64,000 nt of DNA. Origin: Dendrobium chrysotoxum (taxonomy: Eukaryota; Streptophyta; Magnoliopsida; Asparagales; Orchidaceae). The position numbers and the translations under genes were made by a program. Positions 23,101 through 34,800 of the stretch are shown here, piece by piece. The first letter of the stretch is position 1; each line of letters starts with the position of its first letter. The notes below the pieces were generated by a model. The model saw nothing but the letters and a program-made list of their open reading frames with translations, searched no databases and was not told where the DNA came from. The stretch covers positions 1,736,001 to 1,800,000 of the forward strand of contig CM034303.1 of assembly GCA_019925795.1 (NCBI GenBank). The letters run 5' to 3'.

Positions 23101-26100
23101 CCTATGAAAGCTGCCGGGTAGTGGGTCTTACAACCAAGTTCTTATAAACAAGGCTGCCCAAGGGATTTTTGATTGTATGTTTGTTGAGTTGAGACCAGTT
23201 GTTTGAGTTGGTTTGAGTTTGTGATTTTGACACTTCGAGGTTTTGACACTTGCGTCAGTGTTTTAGTTGTTTTTGTGCTCGTAGTCTTTTCCCTACTACA
23301 CTGTGGCTCTACTAGCTTTCCAGTACTTAGCTTTTCTTGCTTCCCAGTACTTTTGTTTTACTAGTAGTTTGATTTATCACTCTCCAGCATTTTGATGATT
23401 TTTATTTGATTTATGATGTACTAATATTTGTTTGTTTTGTATGTACATACGTGCTGATCCAGAGTTTGTAGCCAGTAGTTATAATAGCGGGAGCTTGCAG
23501 CTAGAGGTGATGCAGTTGCAGGGATTAGAGCCTGCTAGGAGCTTTACCAAGAGTTAGGACTGGAGCCCACCAGGGGCAGGGTTTAGATTAGGATTTTTGA
23601 AGACTTTCTTTCAGTTTTGTGTTTTGGCTAGCTTTCTTAGGAGTTTGAGTTTTAGTGTGAGTTGTACAGAGTCCATTAGTGTGAACATTCTTTGGATTTC
23701 ATTTGATTTTTATTTACTTTTTTATTTAATTTCTCCAATTGCTCAATTACAATGCTCTCGAATTTTTAAAAAAGCTCTTAGCTTTAAAACACTCAAAATT
23801 TGAAGCTCTCGTATTTTAAAAGAATTTCATTTGAAATACTCTCGTACTTTGAAATTAATCAATTAATTAATTTTAATTAATTAATTTTAATCAACTTAAT
23901 TAATTTTAATTAATTAATGCTAACTAATTAATTATTTTTTATTAATTAATTTTAACTAATTACTTAGTTTAAATTAATTAACCTTAATTAATTAATTAGT
24001 TTTATTTAATTAATTTAAATTAATTAGTTAATGTTTATTAATTAATTTCAATTAATTAATTGATTAAAATGATTAATTTTATTAAATTAATTAACTTCAA
24101 TCAATCAATTAGATTAATTAATTGATCAATTCAATGAAATTAATTTGCTTTTCAATCGCTCCAAAAAGTGTTGTAATTTCTGAGAAATTTCGGCAGCCTC
24201 CCGACGTCCCCTCCCCGGCGCGGGAGGTAAGGGAGGGCACTTGCCCTAATTTCTTCCTACCCGGACCTAAGGTCAACGGCGTAGGGTCTTCGAATTAAAA
24301 CCATCCCACCAGGATCTAAGATCGACTGCGTGAGGTCTTCATATTTTATTTCATCCCGCCCAGATCTAAGATCAATGGCGCGGGGGCTTCATTAACCATC
24401 GCGATCTAAGATCACGGCACGGATCTTCACTTCCAAATCATCTCGGCCGGACCTAAGGTCAACGGCACGAAGTCTTCGACACATTTTTTTTCTTTCTTTT
24501 ATATACAATATTATATTATTATTATTATTATTTTTATTATTATTTTTTTTATATTATAATATATATTATAACATAATATGTAATATTATATTATAATATA
24601 TAATATATAACATAACAAAGAAAGGAAGAGAGGCATGGTTGGGTTCGGCTAGGGTAGAATCCAAGTCGAACAGTCAAGAGGGAACCGAAGGAGACTCGAC
24701 TCGTGTAATCTCTATACCTCCTATAAAGCAACGAAGCCAAACAGCAACGAAGAAGCCAAAGTCGGACAGCAACGGATGAGTCGAAGAAGCGACTCGTGCG
24801 ATTTCCGCACCTCCTGCGAAGGGAACAAGCCGAACAGCAGTGAAGGAGCCGAAGAGCGACGCGTGCGATCTCTATCCTCTCGCGAAGCAAGGATGTCGAA
24901 CAGCAACGAAGGAGCCGAAGAAGCGGCAGGTGCGATTCCCCCCCCCCCCCCTCCCTGCGAGTCGAAGTCGGATAGCAACAGAGAAGTCGAAGGAACGACT
25001 CGTGCGGTCCCTCCCTTCCTGTGAACCGAAGCCGAACAGCGTCAAGGGAGCCGAACGAGCGATGCGTGCGAACTTTCTTCCTCCTGCGAAGCAGAAGTCG
25101 AACCGCAGCAAAGGAGTCGAAGGAGCGACGTGCGATCTCTGCACCTCCTGCGATTTGCGAAGCCGAACAGCAACGTCGCAAAGGGAAGATGAAAGGCGAG
25201 CCCTAGACCCCTTTTGCGAAGCCACGAAATCGAACAGAAACGACGGAGTCGAAGGAGCGAAGTCGGAGCGAGCGTAAGATCCTTTCCCTCTCCGAATTTC
25301 TTTTCTTTTATCGTTTTGAGTTGTCGGTGAGCGGTTATGGCTCCGAAGAGGTACGTCGTTTAGCGAGGTGGGACCGGCGGAGGCAGCGGGGAGATGTTTT
25401 GCTTTCGATTTTTTTTTTTTTTCATTTCATTTTTTTTTTGTTAACACATTTTCCATCAACCTTCACAGCCACTAACAATATCGAGAAATCGTCTTAACAT
25501 GTAGTCATAGCTTTTTAATATTTGACCCAACTATAATAATATATAATCTATATTCAAGTTTCGATAATTGCACATTTGTGATAAATTTTAAAACCAACAT
25601 AGACAAAGAATGACTTGGTTCTTGTGCAATTCCAATACTTCTTTAGTCCTAAGAAGGCTATATCATATTACTTCCAACATTTGTCATTGGCAAATCTATC
25701 AGCAACACACAAAGTTGATGAAGATAATGCAAGATATGTAAAGAGTAGCACAATTCTAACTAATAATGTTAGGCCACCATGCCTTCAAAAGTTGATGCAA
25801 CACAAGGACCCAAACCTAGTTCATGATAAATTCAAGCCATACTAAACCTAACTACCCATTAAATTGCATTTAGTCTATTTTAAAAATAAAATCTATCTTC
25901 TATTTAGATTAGATAAGAACTATTCTTCTTTATATAGTCTATGTTGAATTAAATTTTTGATAAATTTTAGTTTGAATTTAAATTTTCAAACCCTATTTTT
26001 GCAAATAAGGTTTGATGAATGTTATGCGAATTATCTAAGAATTAAAATTAAGCAATCCACTTATTTATTGATTCATGCTTCCTTATCGGTTAATAGTTAG

Positions 26101-28811
26101 CTCTCAATCTCTCAAAAATTGCAATTTCCCAACCTCCCTTTGTCCGCACAAGAAGGATCAACTCTTGAGACCCCCCTTATCTTCTACAAAAAACTAGAAT
26201 TTTCAATCACCTCTCTACAATTCAAGAATATGGAGAAGACTTCTCTCAAGTTCAACAATAAATTGTGCCGTATGCTTTCTCTCTCAAAACGCCTTCAATT
26301 GCATCCAGCAAAAAGGCTAAATTCAAAAGCAGGGAGAAATCAAGCAAATTCAAAAAGAATCTAGAAGAAGAAGAAAATTTAGAGCAAAACCTTAATCTTC
26401 AAGATCTCCAACATTAAGCATGATGAAGACCATTTAAACAAAGCTTACAAGGACAATAGACCAAACTAAATAAGCGAAGCATACAAAATGGTAAAAAATT
26501 GCACAGAAATACATTAGAGCACACCAAGCCACAAAGGGCTACATAAAAGCCTTTATTTCTTTCTTTAGAAGGTCTCTCACTTTCTCCTATCGTTCTCTTT
26601 ATCTTAATGATAAGGATAAGAAGTTGATGGAAGAAATAAGCTAATAAGGAGAAGAAGAATGAAAAGGGAAAGCAATATAAAAGGAAAAAAATCACCATCC
26701 AATCCAAGGTATACTTCTAAATTTTAATCCACAGGTTTAAAACCATTTGATCTCCATATAGCATTTACTAAACCACTTTACATATCTTAAACCTACCATG
26801 GGCAAGCCATGCAAGAACAATCCAATTTGTTGAAACTTGTAGAGTGTCATCTAGCCAAAACCTAAAAAGCCTAACTATTCTACATACTACCCTAAAATAT
26901 AAATCCTCATTTGCATCCCAAATTAAGAGAAGGTTCCCAACAATCTGCATCACAATTTCAGGTAACAATATCTCTCAAGTCAATTCCTACAACTACTAAG
27001 GACATTTTAGCCCGTCTATTTTTCTTACGATGGCTCAAACTAAATCGAAGATTATTAGACGTAAAATAATGCTAAATCTTAGAGAAAATCTCAGCATAAA
27101 TTTGATCTTGCATATGAGACTAAACCTAAGTTCAAGCATGAGGATCTGTCGGAACAACTCATACATGTTGAAGCCATTAGCTTTCTTGAGCACATTCATA
27201 AATTGACCTAAAGGCAATACTTCTTACAAATGAAATTCAGCATTATATAATTTTTTTTTTAAACCTTTAATGCATGATTACCAACTCATAACAAATCTTA
27301 TACAGAATGTCAAGTTGTATAAAATACATTCATGAATTCTATGTTGAAGGATTTCTTCAAGAAAGCTGGAACCTTACTAAAATTTCTACCTAGTTGACAA
27401 AAATGGTATAAATATGATGTTGCTTAGTATTTCCAATATTTAATCTACTTTTTAAATCTTCTTTAAAAAGATTGTTCGCCATTATAATGCTTCAACCTTT
27501 TTTAAATCAAAATAAACCATGTTGCGCTATCTATAATGGGGAAACTTTGTTGGACCATGTATGCATCCAATTTGAGCATTCCACGACTTTCTCTCCGCTT
27601 GGCATCATCTATAATTTTGCACCAAGAAAGCTTGCAGATTTTACTCTTTAGCCTTGCCCTCTCCTTCGATCATAGTACTGGTTATTAATGTTCATATGTC
27701 TACATGTTACCTTTTTAAAACTAAATGCTATGCATAATGATGATTTCGTAACTATAGCAAATGTTCTAGATCTACTGTTGGGGCCAAATTAAAGGAAAAT
27801 ACCTGAAAGTATGTCAACTCCAACAAGAAATTAGGAGTCTGAGCTATCATACCTGTTGACCTCGATTTTTGTTCGAGTGCCCTCGAGGGCCTTTAATCGA
27901 TTTAATTAAGCCCCATCAAATCCAATTTGAGCCCGAATCAGCTCATATTGAGTCGAATTAGACTCGACCATGTTCGATTAAGCCCGATTAGTCCACCTTA
28001 GCCGCGTTGAGTTTGTTATGATTCGAGTCTTCATTTTATTTAAATTTAATTGGGTTAATTTGAGCAAATCAAATTGAATCCCAAATTGACCTGAATCGAA
28101 TCTGATTTTGAGCTTGATTTTAATTTAATATGCTTAATTTAATTCTTTTTTTTCTTCTCATGAGCCTAAATTTATTCCTAAATCAAGCAATCAAACGGAC
28201 AGCTAAATCACCTCAATTCCCTCCTAATTAACCTTAGGATGAATCCTAGCCATGGATCTAAGGCCTTAATCCTTTAAATACTCTTTTAGGGCTTCATGAG
28301 AGGGGGCTGGCTTTTGATTTTTTCCCTAACCGCTCTCAACCCTAATTTCTTAGTGTGAGAGCTCTTCCAACATATCCCCACCTTCATCCACTCAAATTCG
28401 TCGCTAAAACCTTGCCGGCCGTGAGATCTCCGGCGACCCGAGTCTATTTCCCTTCCAAAGCTTCTACCGTTCGATCTAAGGCAAATTGGAGCTCGAGTTC
28501 AACTAGAGGAATATACGAGGACAATCTACAAGCTCAACCGTTTAAAGATCTCAAAGATCTAAGGGTAAGAATTTCTCAAAAAAAAAAAACTTTAGATCTA
28601 GGCCACTACACTTAGATCAGTATATCTTTCTAATAAGCACTTTTCAAAGCTTCCAAATACCTCCCCAGGACTTTTGTTCATGTCCTGAATCTACATTAAA
28701 AATTTCATCAAAATCAGTAGAGCCATCCTCGAGAACGAACCCTTTTTCGTTTTAGGGTTACGAAATCTGGCGTGCATGACTTGCAATAATTTTGAGCTGT
28801 TGATCTTTAAA

Positions 28812-28847
<36 letters not shown>

Positions 28848-31800
28848 TAATACCTTTTTTTTTAAATATGTTTAAATAATTTAAAAATTATTTTAAAATA
28901 CATAAATTAAAAAAAATTGAATCTATTTTATGTCATATTTATTATTATTTATAATAGTTTTAATTACTTAATATTTAAAGACTTAATTAATACTAAAAGT
29001 TCTTAATTACTTTTAAAATAGCAATAATAAATATTTTTTTACATATTTTATTCTCAAAAATTAAAAAAATCATTATTATTTTCAATTATTTAATTTAAAA
29101 TTATGTTTAAATTTATTATTTTAAGTAATTCTTAATTAGTTAATTATTTAAATATCTTAATGATTAATTAATAATTAATTATTTACTTTCTAAAATTATA
29201 AAAAAATTATTTTCATTAATTATTTTAAAATATCAGAGAAATTATGTTAATTATTTAAACTCGAATTAATAATTACTTTCCTTTTTTAAATTATTCTAAT
29301 TGATTAATTACCTAAATTACTTAATTAGTAATTAAATAATGTAAAATTTAAATACTTTCTAAATTTATAAAAATTATTTTCTTATTAAATTATTTTGAAA
29401 ATCAGAAAATTATTATTATTTTTATTATTTAATTCGAATTAATAATTATTTCCATTTTTTATATTATTCTAATTGATTAATTACATAAATTACTTAATTA
29501 GTAATTAATTAATTTAAAATTTAAAAACTTTTTAAATTTATAAAAATTATTTTCGTATTAAATTATTTTGAAATCAGAAAATTATTATTATTTTTATTAT
29601 TTAATTCAAATTAATAATTACTTTTTTTTAAATTATTCTAATTGATTAATTACCTAAATTATTTAATTAGTAATGAAATAATTCAAAATTTAAATACTTT
29701 CTACATTTATAAAAATTATTTTCTTATTAAATTATTTTAAAATTAGAAAATTATTATTATTTTAATTATTTAATTCAAATTATTAATTATTTTTCCTATT
29801 TTTAAATTATTTTAATTTATTAACTACATAAATTACTTAATTAATAATTATTTGATTTAAAATTTAATTACTTTCTAAATTTATAAAAAGATTATTCTAT
29901 AAATTATTTTCAAAATCAGAAATTTTTATATATTATTTATTTACGCTTTTTTTATTTAATAAATATTTTCTTATTTTAATTTTTTTTCTTAATTACTTAA
30001 ATTATTTAATTAGTAATTAATTAATTTAAATTTTAAATATTTTCTAAATTTATTAAAAAATAATTTTTATTAAATTATTTTTGTTTAAAAATCCTTTTTT
30101 AATTACTTTAATGTTTAAAAATTCATAGCTAATTAATTTTAAATCGGTTTTTGACATATAATACTTTAAAATTTTCAAAAAATTATGAACTTTAATTTAA
30201 AATTATTTTCAAAAAGTCAAAACCTTTGTTTCTGACAGATTTATGTATTACCTAATTATTTTATTATTTAACCATTATGTTTTAAATACAAACTATTTTT
30301 TGAAACCTCGCTTTGGGTGGCTGGTGGATCTCTCATATATATGAATTGGAATACTTTTAACCATATTATTTTCAAACTAACATATTTATATATATGTATG
30401 TTTTACCTATTATGTGTATTTTAATTATTTTAAAATAAACCCTTTAATTTTGAGAGACCCACTCTTTGAAATTTTAAACATAGGCTATGTATGTGAACAA
30501 CATTCATGTGGGGAGGATTAATGAATGAATGGGCTCCAATCATTCACTAATCACTTCATTAATTTCTTTTACCTAGTGTTTCATAGTCCTTACATGTGTA
30601 GGATGCACAAACACCTAGCTTAAGCTCTCCGAGATCTAAGGACATTGTGTGCTCTTGTTTGTACTGCATTCCCTTATATTATCCCAAGGTTAGTTTCAAA
30701 CCTTGATTTAAAACCTATCTAACGTAATGACACCTTAAGGACAATAATTAAACACCCGTCTAGCGAACTTAGAGAAATTCTAAGAGCTAGGATTTACCTC
30801 CGATTGACTTGAAACTTGAAACACTTAAACTTAGTGACATCATAAACCCCCTGGAATTTTTTAGAAATTTTTAGAGCCCTTTAAACCCCTTAATTAACAA
30901 ACCATAATTTACCCCTTAACTAAGTTCCGGTAACTTCTGAAAATTCTAATAAATTCAAATTAAATCAGAAAATTACCCATAATATTTAAAATACTTCAGA
31001 ATTCAGTCCTTAATACAAGAAAATTAAAGCCCCTTTAATTGGACTACAATTTGAACTTTAATTTAATTTTGATTAAAAATCACATTTTAATTAAATTAGT
31101 GCCCTAGCAAACCATCAAAGTATGTGTAAGAGGCTGTGTAGCTGAGATAACTCCTAAGCTGGGTAGTTGATTGAAGTTATCTAAAGTTCAAGTTTGTTGA
31201 AGGTCCCGGGGAGAGATTTAGATTTGAATTTAAATATTAATGTATTAAGGATTAAATTAGATATGTTTTAATAGTTAGATGATTATTACCTTTGTTTCAC
31301 ACCGAGGCCATGAAATTTATTTCACCTTCCTTAGGGCTAAGTTAATAGCCTCGTATGTCTGGGTTACGGAGTAGCAATCGGGGTTGATTAGGTTAATTTA
31401 GTTGGTTGGGAATTAAAAGATTGGGTGTATTAAATGATTTATTATCGAGTTAAGAGGTTAACTTGAAGCTTAAAATAATGATATCTGAAATTTGAGTTAA
31501 GTTAATGAATTTTAGAAGGTTACCTATCCATTAAGTCAAAGGGGCCAGAAATTGACTTTCAATTAAGAGTGATTTATGAATAGTTAGTATTTTTTTAAAA
31601 TAATAGACTTTAACCCGATCAGTTAGACTGTAAGTATGATCAATTTGGATTCTTTTACATTAAGGTATGAATTTTCAAAATTTTGATATGATTTTGGCTT
31701 AAGTTTGACCGGATTGTTGACTTTTTTATGTAAGTTGATTTCGAGAATCCTGATATTTTTAATAAATATTAGCCTTTAACATGAGTTGAATGCATTTTAG

Positions 31801-34800
31801 TTTGCCCCATTAGAAATTTTCTAGAATTAGTTAAGAATTTTCAAAGTTTGGACAATTAATGAATTATCAAAATTATTTAATTAAAGGGCTGTTTTAGGGG
31901 TTTTGATCCAAATCAATCCCAAACTGCTTGGAATCACCCCCAAAGGTCAGCAATGGCCCAAAGAAGTGTTCCCAAGTGTTTGAAAAAAATTTGAATTTTT
32001 AATTATTTAATTTAATTAAAATGTGATTTTAATTAAAATTAAATTAAAGTTTAGATTGCAGTCCAATTAAAAGGATTTTAATTTTGTTGGATTAAGGACT
32101 GAATTCTGAAGAGTTTGATATATTATGGGTAATTTTTTGATTTAATTTGAATTTATTAGAATTTTCAAAAGTTACCGGACCTTAGTTAATAATAATTTTT
32201 TTATTTCAAAATAATTTAATAAGAAAATAATTTTTATAAATTTAAAAAGTATTTAAATTTTGAATTAATTAATTACTAATTAAATAATTTAGGTAATTAA
32301 TTAATTAAAATAATTTAAAAAAGGAAAGTATTTATTAATTAGAGTTTAAATAATTAACATTATTTCTCTGATATTTCAAAATAATTAATGAAAATAATAT
32401 TTTTTATAATTTTAGAAAGTAATTAATTAATTATTGATTAATCATTAAAACATTTAAATAATTAACTAATTAAGAATTACTTAAAATAATATATTTAAAC
32501 ATAATTTTAAATTAAATAATTGAAAATAATAATATTTTTTTTAATTTTTAAAAATAAAATAGATAAAAAAATATTTATTATTACTATTTTAAAAGTAATT
32601 AATAACTATTAGTATTAATTAAATCTTTAAATATTAAGTAATTAAAACTATTTCAAATAATAATAAATATGATATAAAATAGATTCAATTTTTTTTAAAT
32701 TAATGTATTTTAAAATAATTCTTAAATTATTTAAACATATTTTTTTAAAAAAAGGAATTTAATTTTTAAACACACATATATATATATATTTATTTAAAGA
32801 TCAACGACTCAAAATTAGTGTAATTCTTGCACGCCGGATTTTGTAACCCTAAAACGAAAAAAGGTTCGTTCTCGAAGATGGCTCTACTGATTTTGATGAA
32901 ATTTTAAACGTAGATTAAGGACATAAACAAAAGTCGTGATGAGGTATTTGGAAGCTCTTAAAAGTGCTTATTAGAAAAACATACAGATCTAAGTGCAGTG
33001 GCCTAGATCTAAAATTTTTTTTTTCGAGAAATTATTATCGTTAGATCTTCGAGATCTTTAAACGGTTGAGCTTGTAGATTGTCCTCGTATATTCCTCTAG
33101 TTGAACTCGAGCTCCAATTCGCCTTGGATCGGACGGTAGAAGCTTTAGAAGGGAAATAGACTCGGCTCGCCAGAGATCTCATGGCCGGCAAGGTTTTAGC
33201 GACGAATTTGAGTGGATGAAGGTGGGGATATGTTAGAAGAGCTCTCACACTAAGAAATTAGGGTTAAGAGCGGCTAGGGAAAAGAATCAAAAGCCAGCCC
33301 CCCCTCATGAAGCCCTAAAAGAGTATTTAAAGGATTAAGGCCTTAGATCCACGGCTAAGATTCATCCTAAGGTTAATTAGGAGGGAATTGAGGTGATTTA
33401 GCCGTCCATTTGATTGCTTGATTTAGGAACAAATTTAGGCTCATGAGAAGGAAAAAAAGAATTAAATTAAGCACATTAAATTAAAATCAAGCTCAAAATC
33501 AGATCCGATTCAGGTCAATTTGGGATTCAATTTGATTTGCTCAAATTAACCCAATTAAATTTAAATAAAATGAAGACTCGAATCATAATAAACTCGACGC
33601 GGCTAAGGTGAACTAATCGGGCTTAATCGAACATGGTCGAGTCTAATTCGACTCAATACGAGCTGATTCGAGCTCAAATTGGATTTGATGGGGCTTAGTT
33701 AAATCGATTAAAGCCCCTCAAGGGCACTCGAACAAAAATCGAGGTCAACAAACGGACCCCCAACAGGTGCGGCGAACAAACTAGTGAACCGCGCATATTG
33801 GAGTTGACCGAATGTGACAAGCAGAGTGGAGTAAAGAGTAACAGAAACACAACAAGATCATCAAACAAAAAGAGGGGTAAAGTAGATCATCCATCCGCCT
33901 CACTTCTGTAAGGGCAGGATGGGAGAAAAGAAGGTAAAGAGTCTCACATTCACCTGGCCATATCAAAACAGTGAATGTGGACAACTCGATGTTCACCTGA
34001 CCACGTCGAAATAGTGAAATAAAGAGTGAAAGGTAAAGTGAACTAACTACCCGCCTGACCGTCTCGAAACAGCAGGGCAGAAGGTGAAGGAATCTCATAT
34101 CCTCCTGATCTTTTCGAAGCAGTGGACTGGGGTGACTCAATAGTTTGCCTGACCTCAGCAAAGTAAATAAGCCACGAAATCTGATGTCTGCCTAATCTCA
34201 ATAGGACAATCAGGGAAAAGGGGTGGTGAGGAATGTCCTTCCATAGACTCTGTCGGGGCTCTCTCAACCAAGTAAAATAAAGTCGACTACCTATCTGATC
34301 ATTGCGAAATAGCAAGATAGAAGGTGAAATAATCCCGTCTCCTCCTGATCCTTTCAGAACAGTGGATTGGGTGTCCAATACTCTGTCTGACCTCAGCAGA
34401 GTAAATAAGCCACAAAATCTGATGCATGCCTAGTCTCAACAGGACAATCAAGGAAAAGAGGTGATGAGGAATGCCCTCCCAGGGACTCTGTAGGGGCTTG
34501 ATTAAATCGATCAAAGGCCCTCGAGGACACTCGAACAAAAATCGAGGTCAACAGTACCTAACTAGGTTACTTATGCTTGAATCTAATGTGTTGTATAGTG
34601 ATGTAATTACCAGCATACTTTTATGTTATGATATGTTCCCTAGTTGAGATATTTTACTAAGTCAAGGCAACCCCAGTGTTAAACCTTGCATCACTACTTT
34701 CTGATAAGGTCATTGATGTGCCACCTTCTAGTCTGTTGACTTTATTATTTAATGTGTTCGCCCTCTAGTCTATTGCCAATATCATTTTAAATTTTGATAA

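Larger units (their letters stand above)
20484..25705. repeat. Second copy of the 14130-14475 segment, split into three pieces by two insertions
   Basis: Pieces 20484-20518, 21923-21988 and 25447-25705 line up in order with 14130-14475. The gaps are the TRIM array and the 3.46-kb LTR. The uninterrupted first copy therefore shows the pre-insertion state of both sites. Confidence 0.8.
27854..34553. mobile_element. Large foldback structure, 6.7 kb, long inverted arms, unclassified
   Basis: Begins TGTTGACCTCGATTTTTG and ends in its complement. The flanks ATACC and GTACC match at 4 of 5 bases. The left arm (27854 to about 31095) is repeated in inverse orientation at 33750 to about 31980. The best region (28340-28570 against 33260-33035) is about 95% identical by eye, and the innermost matching block is 30850-31095 against 31990-32200. 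A spacer of about 0.9 kb separates the arms. No transposase or reverse transcriptase was found. The TG...CA ends and 5-bp flanks recall LTRs; the inverted order recalls foldback transposons. Two LTRs in opposite orientation are an alternative. Confidence 0.75.

Noticed and set aside
24591..25277. Long overlapping open frames on both strands, Arg/Ser/Leu-rich
   Set aside because: They follow the GC-rich minisatellite and a poly-C run. Both strands being open is a product of repeat composition.
28355..28615. Open frame with a near-identical partner at 33248-33009 on the other strand, suggesting a conserved duplicated gene
   Set aside because: The pair is simply the best-preserved part of the inverted arms. 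The flanking non-coding DNA is equally similar, and there is no domain.
33781..34538. Three overlapping minus-strand frames as a coding gene
   Set aside because: They are frame-shifted translations of two tandem 239-bp units at the end of the foldback structure.
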